Source: Lachnospiraceae bacterium
Lineage (GTDB): Bacteria > Bacillota > Clostridia > Lachnospirales > Lachnospiraceae
Assembly: GCA_030524635.1 (NCBI GenBank)
Contig: JAUNGG010000044.1
Coordinates: 1,133-34,033 of the forward strand
Direction of reading: 5' to 3'
Length of the DNA: 32,901 nt
Part shown: one piece after another, positions 7,101-14,791 of the stretch
Position numbering within the stretch: the first letter of the stretch is position 1
Layout of the letters: every line of letters starts with the position of its first letter
The notes under the pieces: model-generated
Databases searched by the model: none
Seen by the model: the letters and a program-made list of their open reading frames with translations, nothing else
Told to the model about the DNA's origin: nothing
Translations under genes and position numbers: made by a program

Positions 7101-9583
7101 ATACGATCTTTGGCCAGACCTCCACACTTGGAACTACAGCGACCATTGAGGAATTAAAGCTGCGCCATTTTATCCTGCGTCAGAATCCTCAGCCGGAGGA
7201 GCTGGCTTCCTGGATCAATCAGATGAATATGGTGGCAGAGGGAACTAGTCTGGGAATCCCGGTGCTGGTAAGCTCTAATTCCAGGAATGAAAATGGTCAC
7301 ATGACCTTTGGCATGAACGATGCGTCCGGCGTATTTTCCACATGGCCGGGAACCCTTGGTCTGGCAGCAGCTGCGATGGGGGACATTGCAAATGGCGGGG
7401 ATGCGTCCCTGATCTCCCGGTTTGCAGAGATCGGAAGAAGTGAATGGGATGCCAGCGGCCTGAAGAAGGGGTATATGTATATGGCGGACACCATGACAGA
7501 TCCCAGGTGGCAGAGGACCTACGGAACACTGGGAGAGGATCCGGAATTTATTGCTGATGCCATCGGAAGGATCGTGGCAGGCTATCAGGGAAGCAGTGAG
7601 GGGCTGCAGGCGGACGGCGTAGCGCTGACGGTCAAGCATTTCCCAGGCGGAGGCGCAAGAGAAAATGGTTTTGATCCGCATTATGCACAGGGACAGTGGA
7701 ATGTATATCAGACAGAAGACAGCTTAAGACGGTATCATCTGCCTGGCTTCCAGGCGGCAGTGGAGAATCATGTATCCTCCATCATGCCGTATTATGCAAA
7801 GCCTTCCGGCTCAAAGAGTGAGACACAGTACGATGAAGCTGGTGATCCGATCCCGATGGAGGCAGTAGGATTTGCGTTTAACCGGGCATTTATCCAGACG
7901 CTGCTCCGGGATCAGATGGGACATCAGGGGTATGTGAACAGTGACAGCGGCATTATTAATAACATGGCCTGGGGCGTTGAGGACTTGGATGTGCCGGAGC
8001 GGGCAGCACTGGCGATCAATGCCGGAACGGATATCATTGGCGATACCAATGATGTGTGGTCCTTAAAGGAGGCCTATCAGAGAGGTCTTGATACCGCCTA
8101 TTATGAAGGAAAGACGATTCCTTATGGACTTACTGCAGAAGAGGTGACGGTTTCCGATGAAGCTCTGAACCGGTCCAACGTACGTCTGCTGACGGAAATG
8201 TTTGCCTTAGGGCTGTTTGAAAATCCGTACCGGGATCCGCAAAATGCGAAACAGGTAGTCAGCACCTCGTCCAACTGGGAGGAAGCCTATGAAGCCCATG
8301 TAAAGTCGGTAGTTCTGCTGAAAAATGAAGCACAGGTGCTTCCGCTGACTGCTGATAAGCTGAAGGGAAAGCAGGTGTATGTGGAATATTTTGCCCAGGG
8401 TGATGGCAGCGCACAGACAGAGCTTCTGCGAAAGAATCTGGCATCAAGGTTTACCCTGACAGATGATTATAAGCAGGCAGATTATGCAATCCTGTTTGTG
8501 AACCCAAGCTCCGGAAATTATTTCTCTGCAACCAAAGGGTATCTGGAGTTGGACATCTGCGACGGCAAGGTGGTTCATGATGTAGACCGGGAAGGGCGTC
8601 CTTCTGCCGCTGCCCATCAGGAGACCACGCTGCTGCATGCAGATCGGATCAGAACGATCTCCAAGGCAGTCAGGAAGAGATGCGGCAAGGTCATCTCCAA
8701 TATCAACTTTACGCTGGCCTGGATGGCAGGCAATGTGGAGCCATACTCCGATGCCTTGCTGGCAGGCTTTGACACCTACACCGATGCAGTTATGGATATC
8801 GTCCTGGGAAGCAGCACGCCTTCCGGAAAAATGCCGATCACTCTGCCCAAGGACGACAGCGTTATTGCAGTGAATGCAGATGGTGTGTGTATTTCCCGTA
8901 ACGATGTGCCGGGATATGCGAAGGATGCTTATATGCCGGAGACGATGAAGGATGAAAACGGAAAAGCATACGCTTACCGGGACAGCGCAGGGAACTACTA
9001 TGAGCTGGGCTTTGGCTTGACCTATGGCGAGCCGGACGACGGAACCGATACACCGGACCATGGAATCAATACGCCTGATGATGGGATGAGCACGCCGGAT
9101 GATGGAACAAATGTACCGGATGACGGTACAAAACTTCCTGGCAGCGGAGACCATACGCAGAATTCTGGCAGCCACAGCAGTCATTCCAGAAGAGACCGGG
9201 GCAGCAGGCTGATGGAAGCAGACAGAAGCAGCGGCCAGTGGATAAAGAATGAAACCGGCTGGTGGTTCCGGTTCCAGGACGGTACATGGCCGGCCTCTGC
9301 ATGGATGCATCTGAACTGGAATGGTACCGCTTCCTGGTATTATTTTAATTCGGATGGCTATATGGTCACCGGATGGCTTGACGATGAAGGAAACCGCTAT
9401 TATCTCCATCCGGTTTCGGATGGAACCCAGGGATATATGTATACCGGCTGGCATCTGATTGACGGAGCCTGGTATTATTTCAATGAAAGATCCGATGGAA
9501 CACAGGGACGCCTGTTCCGGAGCACTGTTACTCCGGATGGCTTTCAGGTGGATGAAAACGGTATCCGTATCATAAACGAATGA
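4175..9583 (+). CDS. Secreted alpha/beta-hydrolase plus GH3 glycosidase with cell-wall-binding repeats
   Basis: A 1802-residue exported protein with strong SD AAGGAGG before ATG 4175. In order: signal peptide (1 to about 30, cut near YTSA); low-complexity Ser/Lys/Pro/Asp linker (about 59-150); an Abhydrolase_10-like domain (about 215-560) with nucleophile elbow GQSQSG (Ser370) and AGGAHSS (His480). A second, decayed copy follows (about 685-865) without the elbow. Then come an EF-hand-like Ca loop (907-919) and a GH3 catalytic domain with KHFPGGG (1154-1160) and probable nucleophile Asp1257 (NSDSG). The GH3 C-terminal domain starts near 1376 (SVVLLKNEAQVLPL). A linker of 7-residue GxxTPDD repeats and Trp/Tyr-rich choline/cell-wall-binding repeats (about 1688-1790) end the protein. 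It probably sits on the cell surface and removes both ester groups and beta-linked sugars from a glycoside. The substrate is unknown. Confidence 0.87.
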   Translation: MELYNGKRRLAAALITSMMLTSIAPSYTSAGFISSTGNIHKTWRTEDGRTASGSDADDLGGGSSEKPDGSGDGSEKPDDSGESSTKPDGSVENIAKPDSPAGSSTKPGSHSGSSLRPDGSKASHSNASAAKATSSNAGSVLASPSVVKPPILDEASQLPRPVAAAAVSFNQKAEFVDTRGRVISGEEYDIPETEDSFPYLSQGEGRTKGKINLADYGYVEKEYFLKGNANVYDLKNGRLATKSNAEYVNRILVFQPEDAADFNGAVYVDILNASSKVDVPDIWRRSYDFFMNSGYIYIGITSKDVNVQALKRFDPDRYHVLSWKVNGKDENGLFWDMLGQLGALIKEEDSPLLYGGDYSGSVSSYVVGQSQSGWYVNTFSNCFGGANYLLDDTLTEDDIQELEGEPHIYDGFLNVVGGMMDAPIGTKQTDSARILQPVKPSNVPFILLVGENDYNPAPVRPDSDEEDGKYRHYVIAGGAHSSKVFLPDPVDELMLRAGRPAGDYPEFKKGKDGNQPNTVSDMNMDVFINAAMENLHQWACDGLEAPYGPSTDEIDGNMSGMQFIPERDSYGNMTTGILSPQLSVPVAAYYGGANGTFSTNGGSMIYLDQSVLNDLYEDREDYLRQYEAALDEMIQEGWILELDREKLLEIARMEPVFGTRGKDAERIEEAMGEVPELTVLSRTQTGAGEETWYQVKGSANMYGILHDNLPYCRRMQSLSYINAARVAVPEHMTGDVILDLIFEGEPEADVSQYMKAGTVYVGITADPKAAEEKGGSWKIPYKTNEPRTESGLVWDIISQMAAAVRNGSLFELPSGGAWNIRLGADGKDAGIAATYQLVFNGFDTYGVTSAMSGGAVALNDIDKEILPAEPAKAWFDRIRYQENGAGGPVIGATTKNILEQDGNYFKDSNGNGLLDAYEDWRLEPEERAEDLVSRMTVDDKIGMMFNNSRGMGMYQKDKKKVDATGLLDEEVRQKNDTIFGQTSTLGTTATIEELKLRHFILRQNPQPEELASWINQMNMVAEGTSLGIPVLVSSNSRNENGHMTFGMNDASGVFSTWPGTLGLAAAAMGDIANGGDASLISRFAEIGRSEWDASGLKKGYMYMADTMTDPRWQRTYGTLGEDPEFIADAIGRIVAGYQGSSEGLQADGVALTVKHFPGGGARENGFDPHYAQGQWNVYQTEDSLRRYHLPGFQAAVENHVSSIMPYYAKPSGSKSETQYDEAGDPIPMEAVGFAFNRAFIQTLLRDQMGHQGYVNSDSGIINNMAWGVEDLDVPERAALAINAGTDIIGDTNDVWSLKEAYQRGLDTAYYEGKTIPYGLTAEEVTVSDEALNRSNVRLLTEMFALGLFENPYRDPQNAKQVVSTSSNWEEAYEAHVKSVVLLKNEAQVLPLTADKLKGKQVYVEYFAQGDGSAQTELLRKNLASRFTLTDDYKQADYAILFVNPSSGNYFSATKGYLELDICDGKVVHDVDREGRPSAAAHQETTLLHADRIRTISKAVRKRCGKVISNINFTLAWMAGNVEPYSDALLAGFDTYTDAVMDIVLGSSTPSGKMPITLPKDDSVIAVNADGVCISRNDVPGYAKDAYMPETMKDENGKAYAYRDSAGNYYELGFGLTYGEPDDGTDTPDHGINTPDDGMSTPDDGTNVPDDGTKLPGSGDHTQNSGSHSSHSRRDRGSRLMEADRSSGQWIKNETGWWFRFQDGTWPASAWMHLNWNGTASWYYFNSDGYMVTGWLDDEGNRYYLHPVSDGTQGYMYTGWHLIDGAWYYFNERSDGTQGRLFRSTVTPDGFQVDENGIRIINE
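9041..9139 (+). repeat. 21-bp coding tandem repeat (GxxTPDD linker)
   Basis: Four full 21-base units (9041-9061, 9062-9082, 9083-9103, 9104-9124) and a partial fifth encode GTDTPDH, GINTPDD, GMSTPDD, GTNVPDD and GTKLP. They form a flexible linker between the GH3 region and the wall-binding repeats. The units have diverged at the DNA level. Confidence 0.85.
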
Positions 9584-9607
9584 TTGGAAACATGACGCAG
9601 ATCAGCG

Positions 9608-9636
9608 AAAACCGGGAGCTTTGGCTCCCGGTTTTT
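9608..9636 (+). terminator. Intrinsic terminator of the large hydrolase gene
   Basis: ACCGGGAGC (9611-9619) pairs perfectly with GCTCCCGGT (9624-9632) around a TTTG loop, followed by a T run. The preceding A run could also let it work in the other direction. Confidence 0.92.
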
Positions 9637-9690
9637 GGGTCACGGTTCACAGGTTCCCTGTAAACGTATCTGGTTTTCATGGATAAGGGC

Positions 9691-9718
9691 TTGCAATTTG
9701 GCTGTTTCCGGATATAAT
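9691..9718 (+). promoter_or_regulatory. Promoter of the helicase-nuclease gene
   Basis: TTGCAA (9691-9696), 16-base spacer, perfect TATAAT (9713-9718), then about 46 bases to the start codon. Confidence 0.7.
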
Positions 9719-9764
9719 TTTTAGTAAAAGCCAAACAATAAGGCAGGAATACAGCAGGAAGATT

Positions 9765-12278
9765 ATGATGAAGCAGGATGATCAGATCAGCATCTCCGTC
9801 CGCGACCTGGTGGAGTTTGTGATGAGCTCTGGGGATATCGATAACCGGCGGACGGCCGGAGCGAAGAAGGAAGCCATGCAGGAGGGGAGCCGCCTCCACC
9901 GGAAGATCCAGAAGCGGATGGGAAGCTCCTACCAGGCAGAGGTGGCCATGGGCCATGTGGTGCAGGAGGAGCAGTTTCAGATCCTGGTGGAAGGCCGGGC
10001 AGACGGTGTGATCACAGAAAACGGCGGCAGCGTGATCGATGAGATCAAATGCATGTATGGAACCATCGATAAATTGGAAGAACCGATCCTGGTGCATCTG
10101 GCTCAGGCCATGTGCTACGGGTATTTCTGGTGCCTGAAAAAGGAGCTTGCCTCCATTGGGATTCAGATCACCTACTGCCAGATGGAGACAGAGGAGATCC
10201 GCCGGTTCCGACAGGAGAAATCCTTTGAAGAGCTGGAGACCTGGTTTACCGGACTGATCCATGAATATGTAAAATGGGCAGAATATCTGTACCGCCATCA
10301 TGTCAGGCGTCAGGAATCGCTGAAGGAGCTGGAGTTTCCCTATCCCTACCGAAAGGGGCAGAAGGAGCTGGCGGTTAATGTGTACCGCTCCATTGCCAGA
10401 GGCCGGAATCTGTATATCCAGGCACCTACCGGAATCGGCAAGACGCTGTCTACGGTGTATCCGGCCTTGAAGGCCATAGGAGAAGGGCATGGGGATAAGC
10501 TGTTTTACCTGACAGCGAAGAATATGACCCGGCGGGTGGCGGAGGAAGGACTTTCCATCCTGCGGGAGAAGGGGCTGTACTTTTCATCGGTTACCATTAC
10601 GGCAAAGGAGAAGCTGTGCTTCTTAGAAACGCCGGAATGCAATCCAGAGGCCTGCCCTTACGCAAAGGGCCATTTTGACCGGGTCAATGATGCCGTGTTC
10701 GATATCATCCACGAGGAATTTGCCATTACCCGGGACCGGGTGACCGAGTATGCTATGCGGTACCAGATCTGTCCCTTTGAGTTCTGCCTGGATATCAGCA
10801 ATTGGGTGGACGGCGTGATCTGCGACTATAATTATGTGTTTGACCCCAACGTGCGGCTGAAACGGTATTTTGCGGAGGAGAGGAAGGGCGGGTATCTGTT
10901 TCTGATCGATGAGGCCCATAACCTGGTTTCCAGGGCCAGGGAGATGTACAGCGCAGCTCTGGTGAAGGAGGATATCCTTCTTGCAAAACGTCTGGTGAAG
11001 GGGCGTTCCAGGAAGCTGGAAAAGCTTTTGGAAAGCTGTAATAAAAGCATGCTGGAGCTGAAGCGGGAATGTGAGAATTACGTGATCCTGGAGGATGTGA
11101 ACCATCTGGCTGTCCAGGTAATGGGGATGTCTGCAGAGCTGGATGTTTTTATGGAGGACCATCCGGAATTGGAAAACCGGGATCTGCTGCTGGATTTTTA
11201 TTTCCAGGTCCGCGATTTTCTCAATGTGTTTGAGTGGATGGATGATGGATATGAGATCTACAGCCAGATGCTGCCGGACGGAACCTTCCAGGTAAGGCTG
11301 TTCTGCATTAATCCTTCCGGCCGTCTGCGTGCCTGCATGGACCAGGGGCTGAGCACCATCCTGTTTTCCGCTACCATGCTTCCCATGCCCTACTATAAGG
11401 AGCTGCTGAGCGGGGAGCCGGAGGGCTTTGCGGTTTATGCAGAATCGCCTTTTCAGCAGGAAAAACGGCTTCTTCTGGTGGCGGAGGATGTGAGCAGCCG
11501 CTACAGCCGGCGGAATCTGCGGGAGTATCAGAAGGCAGCAGCCTATGTCCAGGAGATCGTAAAGGGAAAAGCGGGGAATTATATGGTGTTTTGCCCTTCC
11601 TATCAGTATCTGGGGGAGCTTGCGGAGTGCCTGGAGGAGGCGGGATTCGATACAGAATCCCATCGAGGCTCAGGTGGAGAATCCGATTCGGGAACGGGCG
11701 CAGAATTTGATTGGGGCGCGGATATGGAAGCGGAGGGAAAACCATGTGCCTCACCTGGAGCCGGAAGGGTCCGGATGATCGTGCAGGAGAGCAGGATGAA
11801 TGAGGAGCAGAGAGAGGCATTTCTGGAGCAGTTTACCAAGGCTGGAGAGCAGGGACCGGAAGATGCATCCAGGGCGGATGAACGGCAGACCAGCCTGGTG
11901 GCGCTGTGTGTCATGGGAGGCGTTTTCGGGGAAGGAATCGATTTGAAGGAGGAAAGCCTGATCGGCGTCATCGTGATCGGGACCGGCCTTCCCATGGTCT
12001 GCCCGGAGCAGGATATCCTGAAGGGATATTTTGAACGCCATGAGAAGCCGGGATTTGCCTACGCCTATCAGTACCCGGGGATGAATAAGGTAATGCAGGC
12101 GGCAGGACGGGTGATCCGTACCATGAAGGATGAAGGCGTAATCGCTCTCCTGGATGACCGGTTCCTGCAGCCGGATTACCGGGCGCTGTTTCCACGGGAA
12201 TGGTCCGACTATCAGGTCACCAGGCTGAACCGGGTTGGAAAACAGGTGAAATTGTTCTGGCAGGAGAGAAGATCGTGA
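9765..12278 (+). CDS. XPD/DinG-type iron-sulphur helicase with N-terminal PD-(D/E)XK nuclease
   Basis: Protein of 837 residues (ATG 9765 or 9768, weak AGGAAG site). Residues about 1-190 form a Cas4/RecB-like nuclease: EGRADGVI with Asp80, then DEIKCMYG with Glu93-x-Lys95, the D...ExK triad. The superfamily 2 helicase follows, with Walker A APTGIGKT (220-227) and Walker B DEAH (382-385). Cysteines 285, 292, 297 and 336 (or 341) are suitable for the 4Fe-4S cluster of XPD/DinG/Rad3 helicases. Motif VI is QAAGRVIRT near the C-terminus. A Gly/Ser/Glu-rich, Cys-poor insert (about 628-665) interrupts the second motor domain. It probably unwinds and cuts 5'-tailed or forked DNA in repair; the exact task is unknown. 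It has its own promoter and is convergent with the lysR gene, with only 17 bases between stop codons and no terminator. Confidence 0.87.
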   Translation: MMKQDDQISISVRDLVEFVMSSGDIDNRRTAGAKKEAMQEGSRLHRKIQKRMGSSYQAEVAMGHVVQEEQFQILVEGRADGVITENGGSVIDEIKCMYGTIDKLEEPILVHLAQAMCYGYFWCLKKELASIGIQITYCQMETEEIRRFRQEKSFEELETWFTGLIHEYVKWAEYLYRHHVRRQESLKELEFPYPYRKGQKELAVNVYRSIARGRNLYIQAPTGIGKTLSTVYPALKAIGEGHGDKLFYLTAKNMTRRVAEEGLSILREKGLYFSSVTITAKEKLCFLETPECNPEACPYAKGHFDRVNDAVFDIIHEEFAITRDRVTEYAMRYQICPFEFCLDISNWVDGVICDYNYVFDPNVRLKRYFAEERKGGYLFLIDEAHNLVSRAREMYSAALVKEDILLAKRLVKGRSRKLEKLLESCNKSMLELKRECENYVILEDVNHLAVQVMGMSAELDVFMEDHPELENRDLLLDFYFQVRDFLNVFEWMDDGYEIYSQMLPDGTFQVRLFCINPSGRLRACMDQGLSTILFSATMLPMPYYKELLSGEPEGFAVYAESPFQQEKRLLLVAEDVSSRYSRRNLREYQKAAAYVQEIVKGKAGNYMVFCPSYQYLGELAECLEEAGFDTESHRGSGGESDSGTGAEFDWGADMEAEGKPCASPGAGRVRMIVQESRMNEEQREAFLEQFTKAGEQGPEDASRADERQTSLVALCVMGGVFGEGIDLKEESLIGVIVIGTGLPMVCPEQDILKGYFERHEKPGFAYAYQYPGMNKVMQAAGRVIRTMKDEGVIALLDDRFLQPDYRALFPREWSDYQVTRLNRVGKQVKLFWQERRS

Positions 12279-12295
12279 GCACAGCCCACTGATCG

Positions 12296-13171
12296 TTACA
12301 GCATGTCCATAAACTGCTTTGCTGCCTGGGAGATGGGCAGGCTTTCATTGTAAGCCACCACCATCTGTCTGGCAGGCAGACTTTCCTCCAGATCCAGCAC
12401 GTAAAGCTGGGACTCGTTGGGCGGGATGCAGAAATCCGGCACAAAGGCGATCCCCAGACCGATGCGGGCCAAATCGATCAGCAGGTCATTGCTGCTTAAC
12501 TCGATCTCCGGCACCAGGTCAAGCTGGCTGCGCTGGAACATCCGGTGGAGAAATTCGCTGGTGGTGCTTTTCCGGTCCAGCATCAAGATGGGATAGGCCT
12601 GCAGATCCTGAAGACGCAGCTTCTTCCCCTCCAGTGGGAAATGGGTGCGGTCCGCCACGAACACATCGTGGAATTCGTAGATCATCCGTACATTCTGGGT
12701 ATTGGAAAGCCCGGAATTGGGGTAGTTGGTGACAATGAAATCCACCTGTCCGTTCTCCAGCAGATGGGCACATTCGATGGAGGTCTGGTTGGTTACCTTG
12801 ATGTGGACGTTAGGGTAGCGCAGATGAAATTCTTTTAAATAATTGACCAGGTAGTAACGGCAGATGGTGTCGCTGGCTCCGATCCGAAGCTGGCCGCCGT
12901 TTAAGGTATTGGCTTCTAAAAGCTGGTTTTCTCCCTTGCGGATCAGGTTCATGGCCGGCTCCACATGCTTTAACAGAATCTCCCCCTCCGGTGTCAGCTG
13001 GACCCGCTTGGTGCTGCGGATAAAAAGAGTCTGGTTCAGCTTTTTCTCCAGAACCTTGATGGACTGGCTGACGGCTGACTGGGAGATGAAAAGCTGCTTG
13101 GAAGCTTCGGAAAAGCTTAAGGTGACTGCTACGTGGTAAAATACTTTATATAGTTCATAATTAATATCCAT
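12296..13171 (-). CDS. LysR-family transcriptional regulator
   Basis: Protein of 291 residues. The start is ATG 13171 (MDINYELYKVFYHV), with AGGAGG at 13178-13183; an upstream in-frame ATG at 13201 lies before this site. The N-terminal winged helix-turn-helix reads SFSEASKQLFISQSAVSQSIKVLEKKLNQTLF, here split across two descriptions: recognition helix about residues 32-48, wing about 50-60. A periplasmic-binding-like effector domain follows from about residue 90. It is divergent from the ATP-grasp/M14 operon across a 306-base gap that carries promoters for both, the usual layout of a LysR regulator and its target. Control of that operon is inferred from position only. Confidence 0.88.
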   Translation of the reverse strand: MDINYELYKVFYHVAVTLSFSEASKQLFISQSAVSQSIKVLEKKLNQTLFIRSTKRVQLTPEGEILLKHVEPAMNLIRKGENQLLEANTLNGGQLRIGASDTICRYYLVNYLKEFHLRYPNVHIKVTNQTSIECAHLLENGQVDFIVTNYPNSGLSNTQNVRMIYEFHDVFVADRTHFPLEGKKLRLQDLQAYPILMLDRKSTTSEFLHRMFQRSQLDLVPEIELSSNDLLIDLARIGLGIAFVPDFCIPPNESQLYVLDLEESLPARQMVVAYNESLPISQAAKQFMDML

Positions 13172-13199
13172 TATTAGCCCTCCTAATAAATACAGGATC

Positions 13200-13229
13200 A
13201 TTTTACCACTGATATCAATATTTTGTAAA
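13200..13229 (-). promoter_or_regulatory. lysR promoter with embedded palindrome
   Basis: On the minus strand TTTACA (13224-13229), 18-base spacer, TAAAAT (13200-13205). The spacer holds the palindrome TGATATCA (13210-13217), which could be an autoregulatory site. Confidence 0.5.
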
Positions 13230-13255
13230 GGAAAAATCAGGAGGGTTTTGTAAAG
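13221..13255 (+). repeat. Paired 10-bp direct repeats in the lysR/operon intergenic region
   Basis: TTTTGTAAAG occurs at 13221-13230 and 13246-13255, 25 bases start to start. The first copy overlaps the lysR -35 box, and the second lies about 40 bases upstream of the operon's -35 box. They are candidate regulator binding sites. Confidence 0.4.
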
Positions 13256-13292
13256 AATCGAAAGTTTTTTTCATCAGACCTGGCAATTTTCA

Positions 13293-13321
13293 TTGACAAA
13301 TAACAGGAGAAGTTGTATGAT
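13293..13321 (+). promoter_or_regulatory. Promoter of the ATP-grasp/alpha-E/M14 operon
   Basis: Consensus TTGACA (13293-13298), 17-base spacer, TATGAT (13316-13321). Transcription would begin near 13328, only a few bases before a terminator hairpin. It is the only good promoter I find before the operon. Confidence 0.78.
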
Positions 13322-13332
13322 ACATAACAAGT

Positions 13333-13364
13333 AAAGGCGCTGAAGTTGTTTTCGGTGCCTTTTT
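13333..13364 (+). terminator. Leader terminator just downstream of the operon promoter
   Basis: AAAGGCGCTGAA (13333-13344) pairs over 12 bp with TTCGGTGCCTTT (13351-13362), including two G-U pairs, around a 6-base loop, and T residues follow. It would end the transcript after about 35 bases unless bypassed. It may be an attenuator. It could instead stop read-through coming from the helicase gene. Confidence 0.75.
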
Positions 13365-13477
13365 CGTATTTTAAACGGTTCTTCGTTTATTTTACGGCTT
13401 AAAACCAGTATATGAATTAAGCTTTTGCAGTTTTAACGGATATCGGCTGTGGAAGTAAAAGAAAGGGAATGGTATTT

Positions 13478-14791
13478 ATGAAAGAACTGATCAACCACAC
13501 AGAGGGAATCAACCGGCTTCTGGCCCGCTACGGCGTGAAATTCGGTATTTATAAGAATAATGAATTTCATGAGCAGCTGTTCCCCTTTGACCCGCTTCCG
13601 CGGATAATTCCGGCAGATGAGTTTGATTTCCTGGAAAAAGGACTGATCCAGAGGGTAGATGCGCTGAATTGTTTTCTGGCCGACATCTATGGTGAAAAGA
13701 AAATCGTGAAGGATGGGGTAATCCCGGAGGATTTTATCTTTTCCTCCAAGGGCTATCTGCCTCAGTGCGAGGGGATCAAGCCGCCGAAGGGCATTTACAG
13801 CCACATCTCCGGCATTGATCTGGTACAGGCAAAGGATAAGACCTGGTACATACTGGAGGATAACCTTCGGATCCCTTCCGGCGCCTCCTATCCCATGATT
13901 GCCAGGGAGCTGACCAGGAGAGCCTCGCCCAGAACCTTCACCTATCAGAAGATCGTGGACAACCGCAGCTATGCAGGGATGCTTCGGGAGACCATGGATC
14001 ATGTCAATACAGGAGGCATCAACGTAGTTTTGACACCAGGCCGGTATAATGCAGCATTTTTTGAACATTCCTATCTGGCAGAGCGCTCCGGCGCTGTCCT
14101 GGCTATGCCTCAGGATCTGTATGTGGAGAATAACCGCCTGTACTACCGCCAGTATGAGGGAGAAAGCCTGCAGGTAGGTGCTGTTTACCGCCGCTTATCC
14201 GATGAGTATTTAGATCCCATGTGCTTCGTTCCGGAATCCCTGATCGGCGTACCGGGAATTATGGATGTGTACCGGAGCGGCAATGTAGCTCTCTTAAATG
14301 CTCCGGGAAATGGGGTTGCAGACGATAAAGGTATTTACTATTTCGTACCGATTATGGTAAAGTATTATCTGGATCAGGAACCGATCTTAAAGAATGCTCC
14401 TACCTATCTGGCTTTCTACGAGAAGGACAGGAACTTTATCCTGGAGAATTTAGAACGGCTTGTGGTGAAGGATGTTTCGGAGGCCGGCGGCTACGGCGTT
14501 GTATTCGGAAGCGGCCTTACCAAGGAAGAGCTGGAGAAGATGAAAGAGATTATCCGCAATGAGCCGAGAAGGTTTATTGCCCAGGAGGTCATTGATTTTA
14601 TTGACCTGGATATTATGGAGGGCGATGAGCAGGTGCCCAGAAAGGCAGACCTGCGGGCGTTTGTGCTGACTGGAGAGACCACCAGAGTCTGGGCCAGCGG
14701 CCTGACCCGCTTCTCCCGCAACCCGGATTCATTTGTAGTTAATTCATCTCAAGGAGGAGGTTTTAAGGACACATGGGTATTATCTCGTTAG
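13478..14791 (+). CDS. Circularly permuted ATP-grasp ligase (type 2, DUF404/407)
   Basis: Protein of 437 residues from ATG 13478; an in-frame ATG at 13469 is possible, but AAGGG at 13463-13467 is better spaced for 13478. It matches the circularly permuted ATP-grasp family: DGVIPEDFIFSSKGYLPQCEG near the N-terminus, DNLRIPSGASYP, NVVLTPGRYNAAFFEHSYLA, and the end signature LTRFSRNPDSFVVNSSQGGG followed by KDTWVL. Family members are predicted amide- or peptide-bond ligases that use ATP to activate a carboxylate. They are found with alpha-E and transglutaminase-like proteins, for example Rv2411c-Rv2409c in mycobacteria. It is first in a five-gene operon and overlaps the alpha-E gene by 19 bases. 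Its substrate is not known. Confidence 0.9.
   Translation: MKELINHTEGINRLLARYGVKFGIYKNNEFHEQLFPFDPLPRIIPADEFDFLEKGLIQRVDALNCFLADIYGEKKIVKDGVIPEDFIFSSKGYLPQCEGIKPPKGIYSHISGIDLVQAKDKTWYILEDNLRIPSGASYPMIARELTRRASPRTFTYQKIVDNRSYAGMLRETMDHVNTGGINVVLTPGRYNAAFFEHSYLAERSGAVLAMPQDLYVENNRLYYRQYEGESLQVGAVYRRLSDEYLDPMCFVPESLIGVPGIMDVYRSGNVALLNAPGNGVADDKGIYYFVPIMVKYYLDQEPILKNAPTYLAFYEKDRNFILENLERLVVKDVSEAGGYGVVFGSGLTKEELEKMKEIIRNEPRRFIAQEVIDFIDLDIMEGDEQVPRKADLRAFVLTGETTRVWASGLTRFSRNPDSFVVNSSQGGGFKDTWVLSR

Noticed and set aside
9041..9139. CRISPR-like short repeats
   Set aside because: The units are contiguous, diverged, in frame and encode a protein linker; there are no spacers and no cas genes.
8444..9454. 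Long open frame (336 codons) on the minus strand
   Set aside because: It lies entirely inside the large hydrolase gene, has no ribosome binding site or recognisable domain, and arises from that gene's codon use. The same holds for minus-strand frames at 4889-5782, 9570-10490, 10623-11663 and 25922-26938.
9649..9661. Small palindrome ACAGGTTCCCTGT before the helicase gene
   Set aside because: It is too short and isolated to assign; it may be chance.
9765..12278. Defence island around the nuclease-helicase
   Set aside because: Neighbours are a surface hydrolase and a LysR gene; no restriction, toxin, integrase or phage genes are seen.
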